Below, piece by piece: positions 25,961 through 35,299 of a stretch of DNA of 64,000 bases; the first letter of the stretch is position 1; each line of letters begins with the position of its first letter. Origin of the DNA: JBCCFK01 sp965262315 (lineage in GTDB: Bacteria; Actinomycetota; Acidimicrobiia; Acidimicrobiales; UBA8592); the NCBI GenBank assembly GCA_965262315.1, contig CBDHFJ010000083.1:1-64000 (forward strand). The letters run 5' to 3'. The notes under the pieces were generated by a model. That model was not told the DNA's origin. It saw only the letters and a list, made by a program, of their open reading frames with translations, and did no database searches. The position numbers were made by a program, and so were the translations under genes.

Positions 25961-28285
25961 GTGATCGTGGTCCTGTTGATCCACGTCGCGGTCGCCGCCG
26001 TGGCGGCAACGCTCGGGCCGCGCTTGCGTTCGCGCGTGTTCTGGATCGCGCTGCTGGCGCCCGCATCCACGGTGGTGTGGGCCGCCACGAACGCTTCCGA
26101 TGCCCACGACGGCACCTCGATCGTGCAGAGCAGGGAGTGGATCCCCGAACTGGGCCTGGACTTCCGATTCGTCATCGACGAGTTCGCGCTGATGATGCTC
26201 TTCATCGTCGGCGGTATCGGCGTGCTGGTCATGGCCTACGCCAGCCAGTACTTCGGCGACGAGGAGGGCCTCGGCCGGTTCACCGCACTGCTGACCGTGT
26301 TCGCCGGGGCGATGACCGGCTTGGTGACCGCCGACAGCCTCCTGCTGATCTTCGTGTTCTGGGAGTTGACCTCGATCACCTCCTACGGCCTCATCGGCTT
26401 CAAGGACACCAAGTCCGCCGCCCGTGGCGCCGCCACCCAGGCGCTCATCATCACCGGCGCCGGCGGCCTGGCGTTGCTCGCCGGCCTGATCCTGCTGCGG
26501 ATCAGCACCGGTGCGAGCACCTTGTCCGAACTGGCCACGGCTGACGTCGGCGGCACGGTGGCCTCCTGGGCCGCGGTGCTGATCCTGATCGGCTGTTTCA
26601 CCAAGTCGGCGCAGGTGCCCTTCCACGGCTGGCTCCCCGGCGCCATGTCGGCGCCCACCCCCGTCTCGGCCTACCTGCACTCGGCCACCATGGTGAAGGC
26701 GGGCGTGTTCCTCGTCGCCCGTCTCGCTCCGCACCTCGCCGAGCTCGGACCCTGGCGACCCATGACGCTCGGGTTCGGCCTGGCCACGATGGTCTGGGGC
26801 GGCTACCGGGCCCTCCGACAGACCGACCTCAAGCTCCTGTTGGCCTACGGCACGGTGAGTCAGCTCGGCATGCTGATCGCGGTCTTCGGTGCGGGCGAGA
26901 AGAAGCTGCTGTTCGCGGGGACCGGCCTGCTCATGGCCCACGCCGTGTTCAAGGCCAGCCTGTTCATGGTGGTCGGCATCATCGACCACAGCACGCACAC
27001 CCGTCAGATCTCCGAGCTCAGCGGCCTCCGTCGGGCGATGCCCCTCGTGGTCGTCACGTCCGTGATCGGCGGCGCGTCGATGGCCGGCATCATCGGCCTG
27101 GCGGGCTTCCTGGCCAAGGAGGCGGCGATCCTCGGCCTGCTGCAGTCGAAGATCGGTGGGATCGACCTCGCCACGGCGGTCTTCGTGTTCGCGTCCGCCC
27201 TCACCGCGGGCTACACGATCCGATTCCTGGTCGGTGCCTTCTCCGATCGCCCCGGCGTGGAGACCGACATCCACAAGCCTGGTGTGCTGCTGGTCGCACC
27301 CGCCGCCCTGCTGATCATCCCCACCGTGGTGTTCGGCATCGCCGACGGCTGGGCCACGACCCTGGTCTCCGAGGCCGTGTACGCCCTCGACCCGGAAGCC
27401 TCGAAGTTCGACCTGAAGCTCTGGCCGGGCATCACCACGGCATTCGTCCTGTCGTTGCTCGCGGTCGGCGGCGGTTTCGTCCTGTTCGCATTCCGACAGC
27501 CGATCGAGCAGATCCAGACCCGACTCGGCCGCAAGCGTGATGCCGCCGACCTCTTCCAGGACGGCCTGCAGGGCGTGCTCCGTGGCGCTGCCAAGGCGGT
27601 CGGCGTGTTCCAGCCCGGCTCGCTTCCCATCTACCTCGCGGTGATCCTCATCGCCGTCTTCGCACCCCCGTTGCTGATCATCATCGGCGAGACCGGCGTG
27701 CCTGCGGATCGCGTGTTCGCCGAGTCGCCGTTGCAGGTCGCCGTGGTGATCGCCACCATGATCGCGGCACTGCTGCTGGCCCTGGCCGAGCGTCGCTTCG
27801 CCGCGGTGCTGCTGCTGGGCACGGTCGGGCTCGGTTCGGCGTCGCTGTTCGTGATCCAGGGTGCACCCGACCTCGCCCTCACCCAGCTGCTCGTCGAGAC
27901 CGTCTCGGTGGCCATCTACGTCTTCGTACTCCGACACCTACCGGCCCGGTTCAAGGCCCCGCCGCTGTCGGGCGCCAACGTGCCCCGGGCAATCGTCGCC
28001 GCCCTGGTCGGCGTCACGGTCTTCCTGCTCACCATCACCGCCGTCTCGAACCGGACCGCCGAACCGATCGACACCGAGCTGACCGCCCGCAGCTACCCGG
28101 AGGCGGACGGCTCCAACGTCGTCAACGTGACCCTGGTGGACTTCCGCGGCTTCGACACCGTGGGTGAAGCGCTCGTGCTGGTGGTCGCCGCGCTGGGAGT
28201 CGTGGCGCTGGTCCGGGCGAATCGCAGCCCCGACGGTGGGGACGCCGGGCGACCGGCCGCGTCGGTGGAGGACGTCCATGGCTGA
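25961..28285 (+). CDS. mrpA: Mrp Na+/H+ antiporter subunit A
   Basis: The large antiporter-like subunit, 774 residues, homologous to NuoL of complex I. About 20 hydrophobic helices are visible. Conserved features include the antiporter core SAPTPVSAYLHSATMVKAG, the essential Lys segments around TDLKLLLAYGTVSQLGML and AHAVFKASLFMVVG, and the C-terminal DUF4040/MrpA-specific region (LLLGTVGLGSASLFVIQGAPDLALTQLLVETVSVAIYVFVL; two parts). It excludes Na+ and supports alkaline-pH homeostasis with subunits B-G. The GTG at 25961 follows GGGAG at nine bases; a GTG 33 bases upstream is an alternative. It overlaps mrpB (ATGGCTGA). Confidence 0.93.
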   Translation: MIVVLLIHVAVAAVAATLGPRLRSRVFWIALLAPASTVVWAATNASDAHDGTSIVQSREWIPELGLDFRFVIDEFALMMLFIVGGIGVLVMAYASQYFGDEEGLGRFTALLTVFAGAMTGLVTADSLLLIFVFWELTSITSYGLIGFKDTKSAARGAATQALIITGAGGLALLAGLILLRISTGASTLSELATADVGGTVASWAAVLILIGCFTKSAQVPFHGWLPGAMSAPTPVSAYLHSATMVKAGVFLVARLAPHLAELGPWRPMTLGFGLATMVWGGYRALRQTDLKLLLAYGTVSQLGMLIAVFGAGEKKLLFAGTGLLMAHAVFKASLFMVVGIIDHSTHTRQISELSGLRRAMPLVVVTSVIGGASMAGIIGLAGFLAKEAAILGLLQSKIGGIDLATAVFVFASALTAGYTIRFLVGAFSDRPGVETDIHKPGVLLVAPAALLIIPTVVFGIADGWATTLVSEAVYALDPEASKFDLKLWPGITTAFVLSLLAVGGGFVLFAFRQPIEQIQTRLGRKRDAADLFQDGLQGVLRGAAKAVGVFQPGSLPIYLAVILIAVFAPPLLIIIGETGVPADRVFAESPLQVAVVIATMIAALLLALAERRFAAVLLLGTVGLGSASLFVIQGAPDLALTQLLVETVSVAIYVFVLRHLPARFKAPPLSGANVPRAIVAALVGVTVFLLTITAVSNRTAEPIDTELTARSYPEADGSNVVNVTLVDFRGFDTVGEALVLVVAALGVVALVRANRSPDGGDAGRPAASVEDVHG

Positions 28286-28760
28286 TCAGACCGAACCCAC
28301 GCGGTCGCTGACCCTCGGCCAGCCCTCGGTGGTGCTCGACACCACGCTGAGCGCGGTGTTCCACACCATCATCGTGTTCTCGCTCTTCCTCCACTTCGCC
28401 GGCCACAACTCGCCCGGAGGCGGCTTCATCGCCGGCCTGGTGGCCGGTGCCGGCCTCATCCTCCGGGTCATCACCGGACGCGAGACCCACCAGGCGCGCA
28501 TCAGGATCGCCCCGTACCTGCTCCTGGGAGCCGGTGTGCTCCTGGTCACCGGCACCGCGCTGACGAGTCTGGTGTTGGGCAACACCCTGCTCGAACACCA
28601 CACGTGGGAGCTCGACATCCCGGTGCTCGGCAAGGCCAAGACCACCTCCGCCCTCCCCTTCGACACGGGCATCTACCTCGTGGTGGTCGGGGTCATCGCG
28701 ACGCTGATCGACACCCTCGTGTCCGAGCCGGACTCGACCGACGAGGAGCCGGCCCGATGA
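28278..28760 (+). CDS. mrpB: Mrp antiporter subunit B
   Basis: A 160-residue membrane protein with four hydrophobic helices. The family motif FAGHNSPGGGFIAGLVAGAG is intact, and the typical PFDTGIYLVVVGV block precedes the last helix. It begins inside the last codons of mrpA and ends in an ATGA overlap with mrpC, so the operon is translationally coupled. In this organism A and B are separate genes, unlike the fused MrpAB of some bacteria. Confidence 0.93.
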   Translation: MADQTEPTRSLTLGQPSVVLDTTLSAVFHTIIVFSLFLHFAGHNSPGGGFIAGLVAGAGLILRVITGRETHQARIRIAPYLLLGAGVLLVTGTALTSLVLGNTLLEHHTWELDIPVLGKAKTTSALPFDTGIYLVVVGVIATLIDTLVSEPDSTDEEPAR

Positions 28761-29206
28761 CCGTCATCCTCGCCGTCCTCGTCGCCTGGCTGTTCGCCAC
28801 CGGCACCTACCTGATGCTCCAGCGAGCCCTCACGCGCATCGTGCTCGGGCTGGGCCTGCTCGCACACGGGTCGATCCTGCTGCTCATCACCGTCGGTGGC
28901 CGCGCCGGCGACCCCCCGCTGGTGGGCAAGGACGACGATGGTGCCGGCATCGCCGCGCCCCTGCCACAGGCGTTCGCGCTGACCGCCATCGTGATCGGCT
29001 TCGGCATGACGGCCTTCTTGCTGGCCCTCGCCTACCGCAGCTGGATCGGCACCAGGGACGACGAGGTCCAAGACGACATCGAAGACGCCCGCGTCGCCGC
29101 GCAGATCGCCGACGACGAGGGCCACTTCCGCGAGGCCGGACCCGCCGAAGAGGAACCCTGGAACGAATGGGACCACCGTGACGCAGACGAGGGAGCGCCG
29201 CAGTGA
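28757..29206 (+). CDS. mrpC: Mrp antiporter subunit C (NuoK-like)
   Basis: A 149-residue NuoK-like subunit with three membrane helices (LAVLVAWLFATGTYLML, IVLGLGLLAHGSILLLIT, QAFALTAIVIGFGMTAFLLAL). The PLPQAFALTAIVI signature is perfect. A ~45-residue acidic cytoplasmic tail (DDEVQDDIEDARVAAQIADDEG) is longer than in Bacillus MrpC and typical of actinobacterial versions. It is coupled to mrpB (ATGA) and to mrpD (GTGA). Confidence 0.92.
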   Translation: MTVILAVLVAWLFATGTYLMLQRALTRIVLGLGLLAHGSILLLITVGGRAGDPPLVGKDDDGAGIAAPLPQAFALTAIVIGFGMTAFLLALAYRSWIGTRDDEVQDDIEDARVAAQIADDEGHFREAGPAEEEPWNEWDHRDADEGAPQ

Positions 29207-30696
29207 CCCTGGTCGTCCTTCCCGTCATCATCCCGCTGTTCGCCGCGGGCATCGCGCTGGTGGCCCAGCAGTCGATCGTCATCCAACGCGTCGTGGCGCT
29301 CACCGCCAACGCCGCGGCCCTCGGGACCGCCATCGCGCTGCTGGTGCAGGTCGAGTCCGACGGCATCCAGGCCCAGACCATCGGGGGGTGGCCGGCCGGC
29401 GTCGGCATCACGCTCGTCGCCGACCTCGCCGCGGCGATGTTCCTGGTGGTCAGCCTGGTGGTCCTGGTCATCGTGCAGTGGTTCGCCGTCGGCCAGGGCG
29501 TCGACACCACCCATCCACGCATCGGGCAGCCGGTGTACCTGGTGCTGTCCGCCGGCGTCGCCATGTCGTTCCTCACCGGCGACCTGTTCAACCTCTTCGT
29601 GGCCTTCGAGGTCATGCTGATCGCGAGCTACGTGCTCCTGACCCTTGGCGCAGGCGCCGCCCAGATCCGCACCGGCATGACCTACGTGGTCATCAACATC
29701 CTGGCCTCGACGCTGCTGCTGTCGACCGTCGGGCTGATCTACGGCGCCACCGGCACCGTGAACATGGCCGAGCTGGTCACCCGCTACAGCGAGCTCCCCG
29801 AAGCGACCCGGATGGCGCTCGGCGTCCTGCTCCTGGCGGTCTTCGCCATCAAGGCGGCACTGTTCCCGTTCTTCTTCTGGCTGCCCGACAGCTACCCGAC
29901 CGCTCCGGTGGCCGTCACCGCGGTGTTCGCCGGCCTCCTCACCAAGGTCGGCGTCTACACGATGATCCGGGCCACGACGATCCTCGACCTCGACGAGGCC
30001 AAGGGCGTCCTCGTCCTCGCGGCCTCGGCCACGATGGTCATCGGTGTCGTCGGCGCCATCGTCCAGAGCGACATGAAGCGCATCCTGAGCTTCCACATCA
30101 TCAGCCAGGTCGGCTACATGATCATGGGACTCGCCGTCGGCACCGTGGCCGGCCTCACCGGCGCCGTGCTCTACGTCGTTCACCACATCCCGGTCAAGAC
30201 GGCCCTGTTCCTGGTTGGTGGCCTCATCGAGCGCTCGACCGGTACGGCGGCGCTGCACCGTCTGGGCGGTCTGGTCCGACGGGCGCCGGTGTTCGCGGCG
30301 TTGTTCGCGATCCCCGCGCTCAGCCTGGCCGGCATCCCACCGTTCTCGGGCTTCCTGGCCAAGCTGGCGGTGATCGCCGCCGGCCTCGAGGCCGAGGAGT
30401 ACGTCATGGTGGCGGCCAGCCTCGTCGCCTCGCTGCTGACGATCTTCTCGATGTCGAAGATCTGGGCGGGCGTGTTCTGGGGTGTCGCCGACGACCCGAC
30501 CCCGGCCATGGCCGAAGCCGATGCCAACGACACGAAGCTGCCGATCGATCGGGTCACCACCGCCGCCACCGCGGCACTGGTGCTGGCCACCCTGGTGGTC
30601 CCGGTGTTCGGCGGCACCGTCTATGACCTGGCCGAACGGGCGGCGCTCGACCTGCTCGATCCGACCAACTACATCGAGGCGGTGCAGGGACGATGA
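29203..30696 (+). CDS. mrpD: Mrp antiporter subunit D
   Basis: The second large antiporter-like subunit, 497 residues, homologous to NuoM/N, with about 14 helices. Conserved elements include FNLFVAFEVMLIASYVLL, the Lys in FAIKAALFPFFFWLPDSYPTAP, the TKVGVYTMIR helix and the QSDMKRILSFHIISQVGYM block with its ion-path Lys/His. It starts with the GTG overlapping the stop of mrpC and overlaps mrpE by ATGA. Confidence 0.94.
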   Translation: MTLVVLPVIIPLFAAGIALVAQQSIVIQRVVALTANAAALGTAIALLVQVESDGIQAQTIGGWPAGVGITLVADLAAAMFLVVSLVVLVIVQWFAVGQGVDTTHPRIGQPVYLVLSAGVAMSFLTGDLFNLFVAFEVMLIASYVLLTLGAGAAQIRTGMTYVVINILASTLLLSTVGLIYGATGTVNMAELVTRYSELPEATRMALGVLLLAVFAIKAALFPFFFWLPDSYPTAPVAVTAVFAGLLTKVGVYTMIRATTILDLDEAKGVLVLAASATMVIGVVGAIVQSDMKRILSFHIISQVGYMIMGLAVGTVAGLTGAVLYVVHHIPVKTALFLVGGLIERSTGTAALHRLGGLVRRAPVFAALFAIPALSLAGIPPFSGFLAKLAVIAAGLEAEEYVMVAASLVASLLTIFSMSKIWAGVFWGVADDPTPAMAEADANDTKLPIDRVTTAATAALVLATLVVPVFGGTVYDLAERAALDLLDPTNYIEAVQGR

Positions 30697-31214
30697 GGCA
30701 CCGGATCTTCCTCGCCGTCTGGCTGGTGGTCGTGTGGGTCGCCCTGTGGCGTGACGTCTCGGCAGCGAACATCGTGTCGGGCGTGCTCGTCTCGACCGGC
30801 ATCATCTGGCTCTTCCCGCCGCCGCGCCGAACCGCGCTCACCGTCAACCCGCTGGCGCTGGTTCGGTTCGTGATCGCGGTGTTCGTCTCCATCGTGCGCG
30901 CCAACGCCATCGTGGCGTGGGAGGTCCTGACGCCGTCGAACCGCATCAACGAAGGTGTGGTCGCGGTGGAGCTGGAGTCGTCGCACCCCGTGGTGATCAC
31001 CCTCGTGAGCCACGCCATCGGGCTCGCGCCGGGCACGATGGTCATCGACGTCGACGAAGGCGACAACACGAAGCCGAGCCTCCTGTACGTGCACGTCCTG
31101 CATCTCCGTGAGGTCGCCGACGTGCACCACGAGGTGTTGGCACTGGAACGACTCGCCCTCGCCGCCGTGGCCGACCACGACAACAGGGCCCGCGCACCGA
31201 AGGACGGATCATGA
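30693..31214 (+). CDS. mrpE: Mrp antiporter subunit E
   Basis: A 173-residue protein with two N-terminal membrane helices (IFLAVWLVVVWVALWRD; VLVSTGIIWLFPPPRR), a third around VRFVIAVFVSIVRANAIVAWEVL, and a soluble C-terminal domain with the conserved SHAIGLAPGTMVIDV strand typical of MrpE. It is part of the coupled operon (ATGA overlap with both neighbours). Confidence 0.92.
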   Translation: MRHRIFLAVWLVVVWVALWRDVSAANIVSGVLVSTGIIWLFPPPRRTALTVNPLALVRFVIAVFVSIVRANAIVAWEVLTPSNRINEGVVAVELESSHPVVITLVSHAIGLAPGTMVIDVDEGDNTKPSLLYVHVLHLREVADVHHEVLALERLALAAVADHDNRARAPKDGS

Positions 31215-31480
31215 CCGACGCCATCGAGTGGGTGACCCTGGCCGTGCTCTCGATCTCGGGCGTCCTCGCCATGATCCGGGTGGGACGAGGTGGATCGCTG
31301 CCCGACAAGGTGCTCGGCGCCGACACCTTGATCCTGGTCATCGCCAGCACCGTCGCTGCGGCCGCCGGCATCACGAAGGACGCGACGTTCCTCGACGTGC
31401 TCGTCGTCGTCACCCTGCTCGGCTTCGCCGGCACCATCACCGTCGCTCGCTACATCGAAACGCGAGGTGCTCGCGCATGA
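31211..31480 (+). CDS. mrpF: Mrp antiporter subunit F
   Basis: An 89-residue subunit with three helices. The Asp-containing motif GGSLPDKVLGADTLILVIAS matches MrpF, where this Asp is linked to sodium/cholate transport. It is coupled to mrpE by ATGA, and the next start (mrpG) lies 14 bases past its stop. Confidence 0.92.
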   Translation: MTDAIEWVTLAVLSISGVLAMIRVGRGGSLPDKVLGADTLILVIASTVAAAAGITKDATFLDVLVVVTLLGFAGTITVARYIETRGARA

Positions 31481-31493
31481 TTGGAGCCCGGCC

Positions 31494-31826
31494 ATGGACC
31501 TGATCTCGGCCATCGTGATGCTGGTGGGCGCGCTGTTCACCCTGCTCGCCACCGTCGGCCTGCACCGCTTCGACGACGTCTTCGCACGCATGCACGCGGC
31601 CGGCAAGTCCTCGACCCTCGGACTCCTGCTCATCCTCGTGGGCGTGGCACTGCGCCTGGCCGAGCTGGGCGACATCTTGAAGCTGAGCATCGTCGCCGTC
31701 TTCGCCGTCGTCACCATTCCGGCCGGCGTCCACGTGATGGCCCGTGCCGCGTGGCGGTCCGGTACCGAACTCGCCGAGGCGACCGACTTCGACGAGGCCT
31801 CACGCAAGCGCGCCGCGGGCAACTGA
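31494..31826 (+). CDS. mrpG: Mrp antiporter subunit G
   Basis: A 110-residue last subunit with three helices and the family core GLHRFDDVFARMHAAGKSSTLG. The ATG at 31494 with GGAG upstream is preferred to an earlier in-frame ATG at 31467-ish position inside mrpF, because the helix begins right after it. With this gene all seven mrp genes A-G are present in standard order, so the complex should be complete. Confidence 0.92.
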   Translation: MDLISAIVMLVGALFTLLATVGLHRFDDVFARMHAAGKSSTLGLLLILVGVALRLAELGDILKLSIVAVFAVVTIPAGVHVMARAAWRSGTELAEATDFDEASRKRAAGN

Positions 31827-31906
31827 CGATCCCGTTCACGCAGCATCCGCGGGGACGACCGACCGCTCACAAGACAACATCGAGTGCACCGATCCGCTGT
31901 AGTCCT

Positions 31907-31912
31907 TACGGT
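31907..31912 (+). promoter_or_regulatory. Leaderless -10 hexamer TACGGT
   Basis: TACGGT ends six bases before the ATG at 31919 of the P450 gene. It separates that gene from the mrp operon, which stops 92 bases earlier. Confidence 0.5.
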
Positions 31913-31918
31913 GTCGAC

Positions 31919-33136
31919 ATGACGTCCACCGAGCCGGTGATCTTCAACCCACTCGCCGAGGGCTACCTCGACGATCCATTCCCGCATCTGCGTGCGATCC
32001 GTGAGGCGGACCCGGTCCACTACACGCTGGTCGAGCGCTGGGCGCTGTTCGACTACGACGACGTCTTCCGCCTGCTGCGCGACCCGGCACTCAGCGTCGA
32101 CGACGCCAAGGCGGACCTGTCGCTGGGCAGCGAGCGGGTGGAGCTGTTCGAGGCGGTGATGGGCGACGATCTCGAGCCCGACACCTCGATGCTCAACACC
32201 GACCCACCGGACCACACCCGCCTGCGTCGGCTGGTTTCCAAGGCCTTCACCCCCGCCACCATCGAGCAGCTCCGACCGCGGGTCCAGGAGCTGGTCACCG
32301 AGTCGTTGGACCGCATGGAGGCGGCCGGCGGAGGCGACCTGGTCGGCGAGTTGGCGTTCACGCTGCCCTTCGACGTCATCTCGGAGATGCTCGGCATGCC
32401 TTCCTCGGACAAGGTGATGATCCGGGATTGGTCCGAGGCGCTCGTCAAGACGCTCGATCCCATCATCACCGAGGACGAGGTCCGCGCCGCGTACGAGGCC
32501 AGCATGGCAATGAACGCGCACCTGGCTTCGGTGATCGACTGGAAGCGGGCCAACCCCGCCGATGACCTGCTGACGAACCTGATCGAGGCGGAAGAGGACG
32601 GAGACCGGCTGTCCCCGGTCGAGCTGCGGGACCAGGTGGCGTTGCTGTTCGTCGCCGGACACGAGACCACGGTCAACCTGATCGGCACCGGCATCTTCGA
32701 GCTGCTTCGACGCCCCGAGCAGCTCGCCGTCTGGCGCGACGACCCCGACGTCGCGGCCAACGCGGTCGACGAGCTGTTGCGATTCGTGAGTCCGGTGCAG
32801 ATGAGCCGACGAATCGCCACGATGGACCTGGAGTTCGGCGGCAAGGAGATCCCAACGGGTTCGTTCATCATGGCGATGCTCGCCGCGGCGAATCACGATC
32901 CCGCGAAGTTCGGACCCGACGCCGACGAGCTCGACCTCACCCGCGACCGCGCCGGCCAACACGTGTCGTTCGGGTCAGGGGCCCACTACTGCCTGGGTGC
33001 GTCGCTGGCGAAACTCGAGGCGCAGGTGGCCATCGGCAGCTTCGTCGAGCGATTCGGCGGCGCGACGGTCACGGGCTCGTCCTGGAACGGCCGCATCAAC
33101 CTCCGCGGCCTGGACCGCCTCGACCTCAGCCTCTGA
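31919..33136 (+). CDS. Cytochrome P450
   Basis: A soluble bacterial P450 of 405 residues. The oxygen-binding I-helix reads LLFVAGHETTVN, the K-helix ExxR motif is in VDELLRFVSP, and the heme-thiolate loop is SFGSGAHYCLGASLAKLEA with the ligand Cys. The substrate-proximal segment NTDPPDHTRLRRLVSKAFTP is typical of class I actinobacterial P450s. No ferredoxin or reductase gene is adjacent, so electron partners must come from elsewhere. The substrate is not predictable. Its 3' end overlaps the end of the convergent histidine kinase gene by 11 bases. Confidence 0.95.
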   Translation: MTSTEPVIFNPLAEGYLDDPFPHLRAIREADPVHYTLVERWALFDYDDVFRLLRDPALSVDDAKADLSLGSERVELFEAVMGDDLEPDTSMLNTDPPDHTRLRRLVSKAFTPATIEQLRPRVQELVTESLDRMEAAGGGDLVGELAFTLPFDVISEMLGMPSSDKVMIRDWSEALVKTLDPIITEDEVRAAYEASMAMNAHLASVIDWKRANPADDLLTNLIEAEEDGDRLSPVELRDQVALLFVAGHETTVNLIGTGIFELLRRPEQLAVWRDDPDVAANAVDELLRFVSPVQMSRRIATMDLEFGGKEIPTGSFIMAMLAAANHDPAKFGPDADELDLTRDRAGQHVSFGSGAHYCLGASLAKLEAQVAIGSFVERFGGATVTGSSWNGRINLRGLDRLDLSL

Positions 33137-34607
33137 GCCGCGCCGACAGGTCCAGGCGAAACACGGCACCGCCGTCGCTGGACGCGCGCAGCTCGCCGCC
33201 ATGCGCCTCGGCGATCCAACGCGCCAGCGGCAACCCGAGACCGTGCCCGCGTGACCCCGCCCTGCTCTGGAAGCGATCGAAGATCCTCGGCAGGACGACC
33301 GGGTCGATCCCATCGCCACGATCAGCGACGGTGACCACGCCCTCGTGGACCCGGATCGTCGCGGGTCGTTCGGGTGACGCCGAGCCATGGGCACGGGCGT
33401 TGGCGACCAGGTTCCCGAGTGCCCGACCGACGAGACCGGGATCGACGTCCACGACCGACTCGTCCAGGTGAAGGACGAAAGCCTCGTCGTCGTCGACGAG
33501 CGACTCGACCAGCAGGTCCAGCCGGACCGGCTCCGTCTGGAGCGTCAGCCGGTCGGCGTCCATTCGAGCCAACGTCATCAGGTCGTCCGTCAGCACCGAC
33601 GCGTCCTCGGCCAACGCCACAACCCGTCCGAGCGCATCGTCGGCGCCGGCCTCGGCGGTCGAACGGATGGCGGCGATCGGAGTGCGCAGCTCGTGGGCGG
33701 CATCTGCGATGAACCGCTCCTGTTGGCCGAGCGCCGTCGCCACCGGCCGGATCGAGCGCCCAGCGACGAACCACGATGCCACCACGCCGAGGATGACCAG
33801 CGACCCCGCCGCGAGCGCGACCTGGCGACGAAGCGACGCATGGGCGTCGTCGAAGTCGGCGGCCTCGACGAACGCCACGATCGCGCCTCGTGACTCGAGC
33901 CCGTCCAGCAGCGGCGTGCCCCGTGCGTACAGCAGCCCACCGCTGCCGTCCACGCTGAAGCGGCCGTCCTCCTCCTCATCCAGCACGCGCTCGGCAGCAC
34001 CCACCAGCACGTCCTGCGTCGCGGCCTCGCTCCCGACGAACGTCTGCCGAGCCCCGAGCGCCAGATCCAGGCCGCGCTCATCGGCTTCCGTGAACAGATA
34101 CCGGCGGTAGGCCTCCTCCCAGAGCAGGTCGGGGGGCTCGTCTTCGAAGAGGGCGACGATCTCTTCGTCGTCGAGACCCTCGTCGTAGAGCTCGCCGGCC
34201 AGGAAGTCCCTCGACTCGTCGTCGAGGTCGAAGAACGTCTCGCGGATCCAGAACCCGATCGTTTCGGGGTCGGGCTCGGGGAGGTCGACCATGACATCGG
34301 TCTCGACCAGGTCCAGGACGTCGAAGTCCGGATCGACCACCAGGATCGTGTCGTCGCCGACGATCTCGACCGGGTCCTCGGGCTGGATCTCCCCGTCGAC
34401 GAAGTCAACACTCCGAGCGACCTCGTCGACCCGCCGCAGCAGCTCCCCGTCGATCTGCTCGTCGCGCAGGTCGGCGTCGATCCGGATCACCACCACCGCG
34501 AGGACCGACGCCACCACCGTCAGCAACAACGCGATCAACGCGGTCACCCGGATGCGGAGGCTCCGCAACCGCGCGGCAGTGGCGGCGCTCAGATGGTCAG
34601 CGCTCAC
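33126..34607 (-). CDS. Sensor histidine kinase with strongly acidic extracellular domain
   Basis: A 493-residue HisKA kinase. Two membrane helices (VTALIALLLTVVASVLAVVV near residue 25; VALAAGSLVILGVVASWFVAG near 240) bracket a ~190-residue extracellular domain that is unusually rich in Asp and Glu (for example DVLDLVETDVMVDLPEPDPE and LYDEGLDDEEIVALFEDEPP). After a minimal HAMP segment comes the H-box ERFIADAAHELRTPIAAIRS. The HATPase follows, with N-box NLVANARAHG, GDGIDP and GHGLGLPLARWIAEAHGG. The start GTG overlaps the regulator's stop (GTGA). It is the last gene of the DUF1800 operon. The acidic domain suggests binding of a cation or basic ligand, which is inference. Confidence 0.92.
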   Translation of the reverse strand: MSADHLSAATAARLRSLRIRVTALIALLLTVVASVLAVVVIRIDADLRDEQIDGELLRRVDEVARSVDFVDGEIQPEDPVEIVGDDTILVVDPDFDVLDLVETDVMVDLPEPDPETIGFWIRETFFDLDDESRDFLAGELYDEGLDDEEIVALFEDEPPDLLWEEAYRRYLFTEADERGLDLALGARQTFVGSEAATQDVLVGAAERVLDEEEDGRFSVDGSGGLLYARGTPLLDGLESRGAIVAFVEAADFDDAHASLRRQVALAAGSLVILGVVASWFVAGRSIRPVATALGQQERFIADAAHELRTPIAAIRSTAEAGADDALGRVVALAEDASVLTDDLMTLARMDADRLTLQTEPVRLDLLVESLVDDDEAFVLHLDESVVDVDPGLVGRALGNLVANARAHGSASPERPATIRVHEGVVTVADRGDGIDPVVLPRIFDRFQSRAGSRGHGLGLPLARWIAEAHGGELRASSDGGAVFRLDLSARLRG

Positions 34608-35272
34608 GCTCCCGAGTCCTCCAGCACGAATCCGACTCCCCGGACCGTCCCGATCGGGCTGGGCTTGCCGAGCTTGCGCCGCAGCGACCCCACGTGCACG
34701 TCGACCACGTTCGACATCGGGTCGTGGGCCTCGTCCCAACAGTGCTCGATCAACTCGGCGCGCGACACCACCGTGCCCACGCGCCCCACGAGCTGCAACA
34801 GGATGCAGCGCTCCTTGGCGGTCAGCGGCAGCAACACGCCGGCGCGGCGGACCTCGGCCCGGGCAGTGTCGACCTCGAGGTCGCCGACCACGACCACCGA
34901 CGGCGCCGGCGCCACGTTTCGCCGGCACAGCGCACGCACGCGCACGACCAACTCGTCGAGCGCGAACGGCTTCACCAGGTAGTCGTCACCGCCCGCCTCG
35001 AACCCGGCGACCCGCTCCTCGACAGCGTCCTTGGCGGTGAGGAAGAGCACCGGGACACCGGCTCCGTCACGCCGCAGCTCCTGTACGAGGCGCAGGCTGT
35101 CCCCGTCTGGGAGCATGCGATCGAGTACGAGGCAGTCGTAGGCGTTGACGGCTGCGGCGAGGGTCGCCTCGGCGAGGTCGGCGGCGGCGTCAACCGCAAA
35201 ACCGGCCGACCGGAGGCCGGTGTCCACCGACCCCCGGATGTCCGGATCGTCTTCGACGACAAGGATGCGCAC
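34604..35272 (-). CDS. OmpR-family response regulator
   Basis: A 222-residue winged-helix regulator. The receiver domain has VVEDD at the N-terminus, the phospho-acceptor Asp in CLVLDRMLPDGDS and the conserved Lys in LVKPFALDELVVRV. The C-terminal DNA-binding domain includes LTAKERCILLQLVGR and the wing NVVDVHVGSLRRKLG. OmpR-family proteins bind pairs or triplets of direct repeats of about 11 bp; such a triplet stands at the head of this operon (38596-38628). It lies 27 bases downstream of the acidic lipoprotein gene and overlaps the kinase gene. Confidence 0.94.
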   Translation of the reverse strand: MRILVVEDDPDIRGSVDTGLRSAGFAVDAAADLAEATLAAAVNAYDCLVLDRMLPDGDSLRLVQELRRDGAGVPVLFLTAKDAVEERVAGFEAGGDDYLVKPFALDELVVRVRALCRRNVAPAPSVVVVGDLEVDTARAEVRRAGVLLPLTAKERCILLQLVGRVGTVVSRAELIEHCWDEAHDPMSNVVDVHVGSLRRKLGKPSPIGTVRGVGFVLEDSGA

Positions 35273-35299
35273 GAGCCTCCTATCGGCCTGGTGGAACCG

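Noticed and set aside
25778..27937. A ~720-codon minus-strand open frame rich in His, Asp, Glu and Gln
   Set aside because: It is antisense to mrpA. The composition is what complementing hydrophobic codons yields in high-GC DNA.
30554..32962. An ~800-codon minus-strand open frame over mrpD-G and the P450 gene
   Set aside because: It runs antisense to five well-supported genes and shows no protein-family motif.
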